DNA of 64,000 nt from Cyclobacteriaceae bacterium. GTDB taxonomy: Bacteria > Bacteroidota > Bacteroidia > Cytophagales > Cyclobacteriaceae. Location: positions 92,462 to 156,461 of the forward strand of contig JANQOR010000010.1 of NCBI GenBank assembly GCA_028285685.1, given 5' to 3'. The position numbers and the translations under genes are program-made. The notes beneath the pieces were generated by a model. The model was not told the origin of the DNA and made no database searches. It saw nothing but the letters and a program-made list of their open reading frames with translations. Positions 1 to 8,407 of this stretch are shown piece after piece (position 1 is the first letter of the stretch; each line of letters opens with the position of its first letter).

Positions 1-984
1 CTATATCAACTTACACTAGATGCCGACAACTCAACGGTCGATACGCATTCGTTCTACACCAAATATCAATTTGATAATGACGACTACTTTGTTCAATCAG
101 GTGTTCGAATTAACTACTATTCGGAACTAGGTGCTACATATTTTGAACCTCGTTTGTTTGGAGAGAAGCGTCTATCCGAACATTTCAAAATAAACACTTC
201 AGCCGAATATCGTACGCAGGTAGCCAGTCAGATCAAAGAATCTGTGGTCAGTGATTTGTCTCTTGAAAACAAGGTGTGGGCACTTTCTTCTAAAGATGGC
301 TTTCCAGTCATCAAAAGCTATCAGCTAACACTCGGCACGAACTTTAATAGTCGTGGGTGGTACATGGACCTGGAGGGGTATCTTAGACAAATAGAAGACG
401 TGACTACTTTGACCTTTGGGTTTCTCAATCCGATCGATAACGAGTTCCGTCGTGGAGACAGTGATATTATCGGAGCTGATCTGTTCTTAAAAAAACAATT
501 TTCGAATTATGAGTCTTGGTTGAGTTATTCATACATCCGCACCGAAAATCAATTTCGCGGGCTTAATAATGATGAACCTTTCCCCGGAAATTGGAACATT
601 GAACATACGATAAAGTGGTCGCATATTATCAGTACCAAAGGTTGGGAGTTCTCAATTGGTTGGATCTGGCATACGGGTAAGTCTTTCACAGATGTAACAG
701 AAGCGTCCACCACGGGTGGTCCTATTGCGATCCAATTCGCAGCCTTAAATGGTAACAATCTTCCCGTCTACCATCGCCTTGATCTTTCTGTTATGTATGA
801 CTTTGAGTCAAAAAATCAGAAACTCAGATACAGAACTGGAGTATCAGTACTCAACCTATACGATCGTCAGAACACGCTCAATCGTGAATTCAGAACTACA
901 CCCTCACTAGAAAATGAGCTGATTGATACAAGTGTTTTTTCTCTTGGAATTACACCAAATCTGGTTTTTAGAATTTTTTGGTGA
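1..984 (+). CDS. TonB-dependent receptor, C-terminal part (5' end outside window)
   Basis: The reading frame is open from the first base of the window, so the gene starts upstream; about 327 residues are visible. The sequence alternates polar and aromatic residues as in outer-membrane beta-strands (for example GWYMDLEGYLR, YESWLSYSYIRT, KGWEFSIGWIWHTGKSF) and ends in the aromatic C-terminus FRIFW typical of barrels folded by the Bam machinery. RLDLSVMYDFE and VSVLNLYDRQN near the end are usual for the last strands of TonB-dependent receptors. The likely role is energised uptake of a ligand across the outer membrane. The substrate cannot be told because the plug domain and any neighbours lie outside the window. 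Confidence 0.82.
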   Translation, partial: LYQLTLDADNSTVDTHSFYTKYQFDNDDYFVQSGVRINYYSELGATYFEPRLFGEKRLSEHFKINTSAEYRTQVASQIKESVVSDLSLENKVWALSSKDGFPVIKSYQLTLGTNFNSRGWYMDLEGYLRQIEDVTTLTFGFLNPIDNEFRRGDSDIIGADLFLKKQFSNYESWLSYSYIRTENQFRGLNNDEPFPGNWNIEHTIKWSHIISTKGWEFSIGWIWHTGKSFTDVTEASTTGGPIAIQFAALNGNNLPVYHRLDLSVMYDFESKNQKLRYRTGVSVLNLYDRQNTLNREFRTTPSLENELIDTSVFSLGITPNLVFRIFW

Positions 985-1091
985 AATAGTAATACTTCGA
1001 ATGTCTAGCGCTAATGACATCTTAATAGTACTTCCAACCAAACCTGGATGTTTATTTTCATATCCATCAATAAACTTTTCGAACTAACTTT

Positions 1092-1099
1092 TATATTTG
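1092..1099 (+). promoter_or_regulatory. Bacteroidota -7 element for tRNA-Ser
   Basis: TATATTTG matches the Bacteroidota consensus TAnnTTTG and is followed by CG, an extension also seen at other promoters here. It lies 25 nt before the tRNA. No convincing -33 TTG is seen at the expected distance. Confidence 0.6.
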
Positions 1100-1124
1100 C
1101 GTTCCTTTTTCAGGAACAATCCAC

Positions 1125-1214
<90 letters not shown>

Positions 1215-1277
1215 AACTACGCTAGCTTAGTTGGCACTGCGCCAGCTTCGTTAAGCAGGCCGAACGCTGATGTAAAG

Positions 1278-1293
1278 TTGGCCTTTTGGCCAA
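1278..1293 (+). repeat. Perfect hairpin between tRNA-Ser and the GIY-YIG gene
   Basis: TTGGCC, loop TTTT, GGCCAA: a perfect 6-bp stem with a 4-nt loop, 24 nt before the GIY-YIG start codon. No T-run follows, so it is not an intrinsic terminator. It may be a processing or translation-control structure. Confidence 0.5.
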
Positions 1294-1316
1294 GCCACTC
1301 TGAAGAAAAGTCTTCC

Positions 1317-1571
1317 ATGTGGTTTGTGTATGTTCTTAAAAGTCAGAATTCGAGTTTCAGATATATTGGCTCAACCAATAATCTCAAACGAAGATTTGCT
1401 GAACACAGTGAAGGCAGAAGCCAATCAACTAAGGCTTACCGTCCGTTTAAGGTGGAAACATTCATCTGTGTTGATAGCGAATGGAAGGCCAGAAAAATTG
1501 AAAAATATTTCAAAACTGGTTCCGGTCGTGCCATTTTAAGAAAGAGGATACTAATGATTGAGCAATTTTGA
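1317..1571 (+). CDS. GIY-YIG nuclease family protein, tRNA-associated
   Basis: An 84-residue protein consisting of little more than a GIY-YIG domain. VYVLKS (residues 4-9) and RYIGST (15-20) form the two signature strands; R25/R26, H30 and E62 sit where the family has its catalytic arginine, histidine and metal-binding glutamate. The frame runs further upstream, but that part would read through tRNA-Ser, so ATG 1317 is chosen. Family members cut DNA as UvrC-like, homing or Slx1-like nucleases; short solo versions near tRNA genes are common in Bacteroidota and their role is not known to me. It lies between two tRNA genes and is flanked by hairpins on both sides. Confidence 0.85.
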   Translation: MWFVYVLKSQNSSFRYIGSTNNLKRRFAEHSEGRSQSTKAYRPFKVETFICVDSEWKARKIEKYFKTGSGRAILRKRILMIEQF

Positions 1572-1622
1572 TTGCTCTGAAAAAGATTTGGAGAGTTGCT
1601 TCTGTGCGGTTCTTCACAAAAA

Positions 1623-1660
1623 GCTGAGGGCAAAGCAATTTCAATTGCCGAAGCCTCAGC
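1623..1660 (+). repeat. Long imperfect hairpin before tRNA-Arg
   Basis: GCTGAGG (1623-1629) pairs with CCTCAGC (1654-1660); inside, GCAATT (1635-1640) pairs with AATTGC (1643-1648) across a 2-nt loop. It ends 9 nt before the tRNA and has no T-run. It may be an RNA-processing structure or the mark of a mobile GIY-YIG cassette. Confidence 0.5.
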
Positions 1661-1669
1661 GAAGGCAAT

Positions 1670-1743
1670 GGTTCGCTAGCTCAACTGGATAGAGCAACTG
1701 CCTTCTAAGCAGTAGGTTCCAGGTTCGAGTCCTGGGCGAATCA
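1670..1743 (+). tRNA. tRNA-Arg (anticodon UCU)
   Basis: Acceptor GGTTCGC pairs with GCGAATC (one G-U pair), discriminator A at 1743. D stem is GCTC/GAGC, anticodon stem ACTGC/GCAGT with loop CTTCTAA, so the anticodon is TCT (arginine AGA). T arm is CCAGG / TTCGAGT / CCTGG. CCA is not encoded. A terminator follows after 7 nt. Confidence 0.95.
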
Positions 1744-1750
1744 CTAGTAA

Positions 1751-1772
1751 CCCGCCAATGGCGGGTTTTTTA
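1751..1772 (+). terminator. Intrinsic terminator after tRNA-Arg
   Basis: CCCGCC, loop AAT, GGCGGG: a perfect 6-bp GC stem followed at once by a T-run. It closes the tRNA-Ser / GIY-YIG / tRNA-Arg unit. Confidence 0.9.
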
Positions 1773-1807
1773 CGCATTTTGACAAGGCCCACCTTTTGCC
1801 CAAGCAC

Positions 1808-1834
1808 AAAAAAAAGATCCCTCCTAGAGGGACC
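1808..1834 (-). terminator. Possible minus-strand terminator hairpin
   Basis: TCCCTC (1818-1823) pairs with GAGGGA (1827-1832). Eight A residues lie on the left, which read as a T-run on the minus strand. No minus-strand gene ends here, so it may stop antisense transcription or serve another purpose. Confidence 0.35.
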
Positions 1835-1940
1835 TTGTAAGCCACCAATGCTTCCTAGGCAATATATTTATAACCTAGCTATTTAGTAAGACTACTAAGT
1901 CCCAAATTATTCCCGAATAAATTGTATAATTGATCAGTTT

Positions 1941-2492
1941 ATGGCTGACACCGCTAGAATTGACCTGGTTTGGTCCACTTACATCAGAGATAAGGATGAG
2001 GGGTTTGAGGCACTCTACACCACATACTACGAGACGCTCCTATCCTACTGTCTTGGTAAACTCCGGCATCTTGATCTGGCAGAAAATGCAGTGGCGGATA
2101 TCTTTATAAAAGTCCTGAATTTTGATAACATCGAGAAGATCGAGAATCCAGATGGATGGATTTTCACACTAGCAAAAAACTACTGCCTCACATATTGGAA
2201 CAAAGAGAATAGAAGATCTCAGATATTAAGTGAAGTTTTGGCGCCGGCCGAAACCTTTGAATCCCACCAGGTGGATCAGGAGATTGACCTCCAAAAGATG
2301 GAAGAATTGATAAGAAAGAATCTGAATGAACAGGATCTTACGATCTGGCAACTTCACATCGACGGATTTGCCAACAATGAAATTGCGGAGAAAACCAATC
2401 TGAGTATCAAGACAGTTGCAAACAAAAAAACAATGATCAGAACTTCTATTCGAGAACTTATTGAAAAAAATCTGGGCTATCGAAAGGAATAA
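1941..2492 (+). CDS. ECF-type RNA polymerase sigma factor
   Basis: A 183-residue sigma-70 family protein with region 2 in about residues 20-85 (LGKLRHLDLAENAVADIFIKVL then the PDGWIFTLAKNYCLTYW core) and region 4 in about 120-175 (LTIWQLHIDGFANNEIAEKTNLSIKTV, a helix-turn-helix for the -35 region). Regions 1 and 3 are absent, as in extracytoplasmic-function sigmas. It is the first gene of an operon with a zinc-finger membrane protein and a TPR-CHAT protein; 24 nt separate it from the second gene. It probably directs RNA polymerase to a small regulon when released from that membrane protein. TATAATTG lies just upstream, a near match to the -7 box, and a 6-bp inverted repeat (TTAGTA/TACTAA) sits at 1883-1898. 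Confidence 0.88.
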   Translation: MADTARIDLVWSTYIRDKDEGFEALYTTYYETLLSYCLGKLRHLDLAENAVADIFIKVLNFDNIEKIENPDGWIFTLAKNYCLTYWNKENRRSQILSEVLAPAETFESHQVDQEIDLQKMEELIRKNLNEQDLTIWQLHIDGFANNEIAEKTNLSIKTVANKKTMIRTSIRELIEKNLGYRKE

Positions 2493-2516
2493 TCCGGGAA
2501 TTATGAGTCTATAATT

Positions 2517-3251
2517 ATGAATTCAACCAAAAATGTCATGCATCCATCTCTCACCCAAATAAAGGATTATCGAAGATCCGGAGAGCCCCAAGAGATCGCA
2601 GAGCATCTAGACTCATGCGAAAGATGTCAATCTGTGCTTGAAGGACTAGAAAACCTTGACAGCATAGCCTCTGGTATGGATTTAAACCCGGAGGAATTGG
2701 TAAGTCAATCAAGAAAGCAAGTAAGAACCAAGATCGAAGGAAGTAAAACGAGAAGATTCTATACATTCATTAGATATGCAGCTTCCATAGTAATTATAGC
2801 TGGAATAAGTTGGATCTTTTTAAATAGAACGGGTGAGGACGTAGGCTTGCTTGAGCAAGAGATTACCTCAGTATACAAAGCACCCCCAGTCTTAAGAAAT
2901 AGCACAATCGAAATATGGAGCAATTTCTCAACCCTATATCAGAATTCAAATTTTGAGGAAGCTTTTCAACTTTTAGAAAGTCTCGACAGAAAAACTGGTC
3001 AACTCGAGTTTTATAAGGGGCTCTGTAAAATTTACCAACCTAATCCTGATTATGAATTGGCGATTTCATTCCTAAGTGACTCGTCAGTTTCAAGAAGTAG
3101 ATATGCCCAGCAGGCCACCTATGTCACTGCTTTATGCTATCTTAAGATGGAAGATCTGGAAAATGCAAAAAGAATATTGTCTCAAATTCAGCTAACCCCT
3201 ACCCACTACAAAATTAAAGAGTCTGCCGAGCTACTTGAAACCTTGCCATGA
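2517..3251 (+). CDS. Membrane-bound anti-sigma-like protein with zinc-finger motif
   Basis: A 244-residue protein. H30, C34 and C37 form HxxxCxxC, the zinc-binding motif of ZAS-type anti-sigma factors, within a cytoplasmic N-terminal segment. A basic stretch and one membrane helix follow at about residues 84-102. The remaining about 140 residues would be outside the inner membrane and look helical, with TPR-like spacing (FEEAFQLLESLD, YELAISFLSD, MEDLENAKRILSQI). Its place directly after an ECF sigma gene supports an anti-sigma role. Its stop overlaps the next start by ATGA, so it is translationally coupled to the CHAT gene. Assignment rests on motif, topology and context; it could instead be a general zf-HC2 membrane protein. 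Confidence 0.72.
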   Translation: MNSTKNVMHPSLTQIKDYRRSGEPQEIAEHLDSCERCQSVLEGLENLDSIASGMDLNPEELVSQSRKQVRTKIEGSKTRRFYTFIRYAASIVIIAGISWIFLNRTGEDVGLLEQEITSVYKAPPVLRNSTIEIWSNFSTLYQNSNFEEAFQLLESLDRKTGQLEFYKGLCKIYQPNPDYELAISFLSDSSVSRSRYAQQATYVTALCYLKMEDLENAKRILSQIQLTPTHYKIKESAELLETLP

Positions 3252-6200
3252 ACAAAACCCTGCTTATCATTGGATTGACCCTTTCTTACTTTACAGGGTT
3301 TGGCAATGATCTTGACAGGTTATATCAAAAGGCATACTCAGCATACATAGAGGCAAAATACGATAGTGCAGTCCACTACTACCAGGCATTTGTTGAATCT
3401 GTTCGTTCTCTTTCATTAGATTCCCTGGAAATTGTCGGACTAAATGGCTTGGGGCTGGTCTTGATGAATAACTCGCAGAACAATATCTCGGATAGTGTTT
3501 TGAATTATTCCATCGAGTTGTCTAGGTCAAGGTTTGGTAATGATCATGTACTCACTGCCCAGGCCTACCACTACTTGAGCAGGACACTATCTTCCCAAAT
3601 GAACTTCAGCAAAGCTTTGCCCCATGCTAAAGAGGGCCTACGTATACGAGAGCAGTTGTTGGGTAACAAGGACACCCTTGTTGCGGAATCCTATAATGTC
3701 ATGAATTTAATACTTAGATCGATGGGTCAATACCAATTGTCCCTGGACTATGCAAAAAAGGCACTAAAAATATGGGAAGTTAATCCTGACGTTGAGAACT
3801 TAGCAAAAGCTCGCACATTTAACAGTTTAGGCTGGTTATACATAGCATACGGTGAACTTATCCAGGCCTTAGATTTTAACTTGAAATCTTACCAGCTCCG
3901 AAAAAAATTACTACCTGACGGTCACCCACTCTTGGCACGATCCTTAAATCTCATCGGACGCTGCTATAGCGATTTCGGAAGGTATGCAGAAGCTAAGGAT
4001 TACTACGAGGAAGCATTGAGAATCAATGTAAACACGCTGGGACCTGATCATGCAAACGTCTCGAACTCATATAAAAGCCTTGCTAACCTGTATGCGCGGC
4101 TGGGAAATTACAGCAAGGCAATCTCGTATCTGAAAGAAGCAATTCGTATATGGACAGTCAGGCTTGGTGAAAAGAACTCTCAGATAGTCACCTTATACCG
4201 GAACCTGGCGTCCGCGTACTTTTATAGAGAAGATGATCAAAACTACCTGTTCAACATCAGGAAATCGCTTGATCTGGCAGATGCGAACCTGCCCAAAGAT
4301 GATCATGAATTCATTGCGATTTACTCCTCACTGGCACAATATTATTCAAGGATAGAGGACCATGAAAATCAGTATCTGAGTCTTAAAAAAGCACTCAAGA
4401 CTGCAGTCAAAAAATATGGTAAATCTCATACCGTCTACGGAACCGTACTTCTCGAACTTTCTGACTACTTCTTCGATATTTCTGCTTATGAGGACGGCTT
4501 GAATCAAGCGAGGGGATCCTATAGCGTCCAAAGAGAAAATCATGGAGAACTTCATAGAAGAGTGTCTGAGAGTCTACTGGGAATGGGAAACAACTATATG
4601 GGACTGGGGCAATTTGAAGATGCATTGGAACATTACCATCAATCGCTTTTGTCCTTAACAAGTACTGAATTTCTAGCAAAAAACACTGATTTCAACCCTC
4701 CGATCGAAAGCATTTCTTCTAAGCTTCTTGGTATAAAAATAATCTTGAGAAAAGGAGCTGCCATCAAGGCAATGCACCAGGCTGACCCCGGTAACATCGA
4801 AATGTTAGATCTCGCAACCCAGACCTTTTTGACAGGGATCAGCTACATAGAAAGTCTTCGCAATTCTTATTCGACCGAAGAGGACAAAATCCAGCTCTAT
4901 GAAACAGGCAGCCTACTATATGCTGGGGCAATCGAAGAACTTATGCTTCAGTACGATCTAACCGGAGAAGTAGAATTTGCGCAGAAAGCCTTTGAGATCT
5001 CGGAAAAGAGTAAAGCGTTTGTTTTGCTTCAAGCGATTCATACTCATAAGGCAATAAAATATGGAAACGTCCCTGATTCCTTACTTGAAAGAGGTGAACG
5101 ACTAGAGGCTGAGCGTACATTCTTAAAGAAGAAACTGCTAGCCGCACGAAAAAGAGATGCTACAAATCAAATTAAACGCTACGAGAAAGAACTTTTCGAC
5201 AATCAGAATCAAGCCGATAGTCTTATTGCCTACCTGGAAAACAACTACAACGAGTACTACCAGTTGAAGTACAAACTTCAGCCTTCTTCGATCGAAGAAA
5301 TTCAAAATCAAATAGGAAGTAGCAATACAGCTATTGTCGAATATTTTATGAGTGATGACCACCTCTACTCCTTCGTTATCACAAGAAGTGATTTTCAAGC
5401 TCACAAACAGAAACTTCCCGAAGACTTCGAGGAAGTTATCAGTGGTTATAGAAAGTCACTCTCGGATTATCACTTTATTCTGAGCAATGCTCAAGAAGCA
5501 AATGAACTTTTTGTCCAAAGCTCTCACGGATTATATAAAGTGCTAATTGAGGATCAAGTGAAAGCACTAGATTCTGTTAAATCGCTGATCGTTGTACCGG
5601 ATGGAAAAATAGGACTCATCAACTTCGATGCCCTCATCCAGCGTCCTACCACCAGTGCCGATGTACAGTTTAGGACTCTTGAGTACTTACTAGCCCGGTT
5701 TACCTTAAGCTACACGTATTCAGCCACCTACCTTGCTAAGTCAACGTTTAAAAAATCTCGCAAAATTCGAAGCGTATTCGGAGGGTACGCCCCGACGTAT
5801 GCCAGCCTGGACAATAACCAAAGTGTTTCATTGAGATTTGGTGAATCGGATCTTCCTAATGCCAAAAAAGAGGTAATGGAAATATCGAGCCTCATTGGAG
5901 GTGATCATTGGACAGGAACGAAAATTAACAAAGCATTTTTTAAGGAAAATGCCACCAGCTACCGGATCAATCACCTGGCTCTTCATGGGGTTCTTGACGA
6001 TCTTGATCCTTTGAATTCATACCTGGCCTTCGGTCCTGGAGAAGACAACAGATTGACTGTTGAAGAAATTTACAGTCTAAAATTAGACTCCGACCTAATC
6101 GTCCTTAGCGCCTGTGAAAGTGGAAATGGGCTTGTAAAAAGTGGAGAAGGTAATATGAGCCTTTCGCGAGCCTTCAACTACGCCGGAGCTCCGAGTGTTG

Positions 6201-6520
6201 TAATGAGTCTCTGGCAAACTGGTGATCTGGAATCTTTTAAACTCATGGTTGACTTCTATCATTTTCTACTTAATGGAGATGACAAAGCAAAGTCGCTTCA
6301 ACAGGCAAAATTGAAGTATCTGCGTAACACAACTGATCCTTTGTACTCACATCCTTTTTTCTGGGCTGGATTTATGCTTGTAGGCAATCAGGAGCCGGTC
6401 GAACTTTCTACATCAACACCTTTTCAATCAATTCTGCTGGCAGGAGCAGCATTGGTCATCCTTGCTATTTTTTACCAGATAAGGAAAAGACGTAGGGCTC
6501 CCAAACACCTCCATCAATAG
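3248..6520 (+). CDS. Exported TPR-CHAT protein (caspase-like cysteine protease domain)
   Basis: A 1090-residue protein. A signal-peptide-like start (residues 1-19) leads into about ten TPR units of roughly 42 residues up to about residue 480 (clear example: LGRCYSDFGRYAEAKDYYEEALRI), then a helical region with a coiled coil near 640-680. A CHAT domain fills about 700-1045, with the catalytic dyad visible as LHG (H913) and LSACESG (C956). A hydrophobic helix at about 1061-1077 and a basic tail (RKRRR) should anchor the C-terminus, placing the protease outside the inner membrane. CHAT domains are caspase/separase-clan peptidases. The ATGA overlap with the anti-sigma-like gene suggests that protein as a possible substrate or partner; this is inference. 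Confidence 0.88.
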   Translation: MNKTLLIIGLTLSYFTGFGNDLDRLYQKAYSAYIEAKYDSAVHYYQAFVESVRSLSLDSLEIVGLNGLGLVLMNNSQNNISDSVLNYSIELSRSRFGNDHVLTAQAYHYLSRTLSSQMNFSKALPHAKEGLRIREQLLGNKDTLVAESYNVMNLILRSMGQYQLSLDYAKKALKIWEVNPDVENLAKARTFNSLGWLYIAYGELIQALDFNLKSYQLRKKLLPDGHPLLARSLNLIGRCYSDFGRYAEAKDYYEEALRINVNTLGPDHANVSNSYKSLANLYARLGNYSKAISYLKEAIRIWTVRLGEKNSQIVTLYRNLASAYFYREDDQNYLFNIRKSLDLADANLPKDDHEFIAIYSSLAQYYSRIEDHENQYLSLKKALKTAVKKYGKSHTVYGTVLLELSDYFFDISAYEDGLNQARGSYSVQRENHGELHRRVSESLLGMGNNYMGLGQFEDALEHYHQSLLSLTSTEFLAKNTDFNPPIESISSKLLGIKIILRKGAAIKAMHQADPGNIEMLDLATQTFLTGISYIESLRNSYSTEEDKIQLYETGSLLYAGAIEELMLQYDLTGEVEFAQKAFEISEKSKAFVLLQAIHTHKAIKYGNVPDSLLERGERLEAERTFLKKKLLAARKRDATNQIKRYEKELFDNQNQADSLIAYLENNYNEYYQLKYKLQPSSIEEIQNQIGSSNTAIVEYFMSDDHLYSFVITRSDFQAHKQKLPEDFEEVISGYRKSLSDYHFILSNAQEANELFVQSSHGLYKVLIEDQVKALDSVKSLIVVPDGKIGLINFDALIQRPTTSADVQFRTLEYLLARFTLSYTYSATYLAKSTFKKSRKIRSVFGGYAPTYASLDNNQSVSLRFGESDLPNAKKEVMEISSLIGGDHWTGTKINKAFFKENATSYRINHLALHGVLDDLDPLNSYLAFGPGEDNRLTVEEIYSLKLDSDLIVLSACESGNGLVKSGEGNMSLSRAFNYAGAPSVVMSLWQTGDLESFKLMVDFYHFLLNGDDKAKSLQQAKLKYLRNTTDPLYSHPFFWAGFMLVGNQEPVELSTSTPFQSILLAGAALVILAIFYQIRKRRRAPKHLHQ

Positions 6521-6621
6521 AAGATTCTACCCCGCTGTCTCGCGATGGAATAATTGTAGATTTATGGCGTTTTCAAATAAAGCCGCTCAACCATTACCGC
6601 ACTAACTAGTTAAATACATAA

Positions 6622-7389
6622 ATGAAATTTAGATATCACAACATTCTTTGGGTCTTTCTCAGTATCACGATTCTCATTTTTATTTTCAGTTCAATAGACG
6701 TAGATGAAGAGCGATTGAACGCCATCACTCAAAAAACGGAGGAAGCCAAGGACAAGAACGGTCTTATCAAATCTTACGCAAGTGATGGGAAATTGAAAAC
6801 TGAAATAAATTACGTGAACGGAGTAAAGCACGGTAAATCATTTCTGTACTATCGAGATGGAAAAACAGTTCAACTGGAGATGCCATATTCCAATGGTAAG
6901 CGGCATGGGCTATCTAAAAAGTACTTTGAATCAGGAGAGTTGTATGCGGAGACCTCCTACGAAAACGATGTACTACACGGAACCAGGAAGATCTACTATA
7001 AAAATGGCAGGCAAAAAGCATTAGTTCCGTACGGTTACGGCAACCCAGGAACAGGCTTGGTTGAATACCTTCTAAATGGGAAGAAAAAATCAAATCCCGA
7101 TATTACTTACTACCAGGAACAAAATAGACTTTTTGTGTCTACCACCAATCCATGCCGGGATCAGGAGTTTTATGTTGGAAAACTGGTTGATGGCCAATAC
7201 TTCAATAAAGCGGATCGAGAGCTAAAGCGTCTTCCAGTTGAGGGGGACGATCACTATGTGGACTTGGAGGTCTTCACTCCAAGCTATCTGCAGTACCAAG
7301 ACATCATCTGTTCATGTAAAAGCTCCCAAGGCAACCCAATGATACTGGTAGCTGAAATCAACGCCTCATCATTAAAAAAAGTTAATTAA
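6622..7389 (+). CDS. Membrane-anchored MORN-like / YwqK-family protein
   Basis: A 255-residue protein with one N-terminal membrane helix (about residues 8-25) and then repeats of about 22 residues with the pattern Y-x-x-G-x-x-x-x-E-x-x-Y-x-x-G-x-x-H-G (ASDGKLKTEINYVNGVKHG, YFESGELYAETSYENDVLHG). Such repeats are annotated as MORN-variant or 'YwqK antitoxin-like'; the antitoxin label has little functional support in Bacteroidota. The C-terminal about 110 residues have no repeat and contain a Cys pair (CSCKS). It starts 101 nt after the CHAT gene and may be a separate unit. A second, longer relative lies at 10932. Function unknown. Confidence 0.7.
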   Translation: MKFRYHNILWVFLSITILIFIFSSIDVDEERLNAITQKTEEAKDKNGLIKSYASDGKLKTEINYVNGVKHGKSFLYYRDGKTVQLEMPYSNGKRHGLSKKYFESGELYAETSYENDVLHGTRKIYYKNGRQKALVPYGYGNPGTGLVEYLLNGKKKSNPDITYYQEQNRLFVSTTNPCRDQEFYVGKLVDGQYFNKADRELKRLPVEGDDHYVDLEVFTPSYLQYQDIICSCKSSQGNPMILVAEINASSLKKVN

Positions 7390-7438
7390 TGTAAATCAAT
7401 GTAGGCAAATAGGCCTACTTCTATAATTTAGCGCGCCT

Positions 7439-8407
7439 ATGAATTGGGCATATTCCATTGGCACTCTGGAGATCGTCTTCATCCTCGTTTTTTTGATCCT
7501 GTATCTGGTTTTTGTCGCAAGGGTAATTCGTACAACGAACAGGCTAGGTCTACCCTACTATCGAGTGATTCTCAAACTGCTTCTGAGAACTTCCTACTTC
7601 ATATTACTGATCGTTGCCTTGCTTGGCCCCAGTTTTGGTGACGCAACGCGGGAGATCAAGACCGTAGGGAAAGACATATTCTTTTGCATTGATCTCAGTC
7701 AGTCCATGAACGCATTCGACGTGCAACCAACTCGATTGGAAAAAGTTAAGTTCGAACTAAAAAACATTGTTGAGGCATTCAATTCGGATCGTATCGGATT
7801 GATCATGTTTTCAAGTGAAGCATACATGCAATGTCCACTCACATATGATAACAACGCACTCAATCTGTTTATCCAAACACTCAACACCGGATTGGTTCCA
7901 AACCTTGGCACCGATTTTGGCCCACCACTCGAAATGGCCTTAGAAAAATTAACCGCCGACGACACGGTTGTCACCAGATCCAAGTCAAAGATTATCATAC
8001 TTATAAGTGACGGGGAAGATTTTGGCGAAAACACGGACGAGGTGGCCGAGGAAATTGAAGCGGAGGAAATCAAGCTGTTTACTTTAGGTGTTGGAACAGA
8101 TGTGGGGAGTCAAATCTTAACTCGAAGTGGATTCAAAAAAGACAGACAAGGAAACCAAGTTCTAACCAAATTAAACTCCCAATCAATGGAAGACCTGGCC
8201 GACAAGACAGATGGAGAATATTTTGAAATTAATGAATCAAGAAACGATGTGGAACGTTTGATAAGTGCGATTAACCGCATTGAAGGAGAATTGAGAGATG
8301 CCAAGCAGGTGGATGCTACACAAAATAGGTATTATTATTTTTTGGGGTTGGCGTTCCTTCTTATGATTTTTGACGTTCTCATCAGTGTTAAGTTGATAAG
8401 ATTATGA
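7439..8407 (+). CDS. batB: VWA-domain membrane protein, BatB-like
   Basis: A 322-residue protein with membrane helices at about 8-29 and 50-65, a von Willebrand factor A domain at about 78-285 and a C-terminal helix at about 298-320. The MIDAS metal site is intact: D85-x-S87-x-S89, T158 in LGTDF, and the later ISDGED motif. This layout is that of the BatA/BatB proteins, linked in Bacteroides and spirochaetes to aerotolerance and envelope stress. Its stop overlaps the start of the BatC-like gene by ATGA. An inverted repeat (GTAGGC/GCCTAC) lies at 7401-7418 just upstream. No MoxR, BatA, BatD or BatE gene is next to it. Confidence 0.82.
   Translation: MNWAYSIGTLEIVFILVFLILYLVFVARVIRTTNRLGLPYYRVILKLLLRTSYFILLIVALLGPSFGDATREIKTVGKDIFFCIDLSQSMNAFDVQPTRLEKVKFELKNIVEAFNSDRIGLIMFSSEAYMQCPLTYDNNALNLFIQTLNTGLVPNLGTDFGPPLEMALEKLTADDTVVTRSKSKIIILISDGEDFGENTDEVAEEIEAEEIKLFTLGVGTDVGSQILTRSGFKKDRQGNQVLTKLNSQSMEDLADKTDGEYFEINESRNDVERLISAINRIEGELRDAKQVDATQNRYYYFLGLAFLLMIFDVLISVKLIRL

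Noticed and set aside
985-996. AATAGTAATACT, close to the TetR operator core
   Set aside because: It lacks the second half of the palindrome and lies after a gene end; chance in A/T-rich sequence is a simpler reading.
7401-7418. GTAGGC/GCCTAC inverted repeat as a terminator after the MORN-like gene
   Set aside because: There is no T-run after the stem; it could be an operator, but nothing more supports that.
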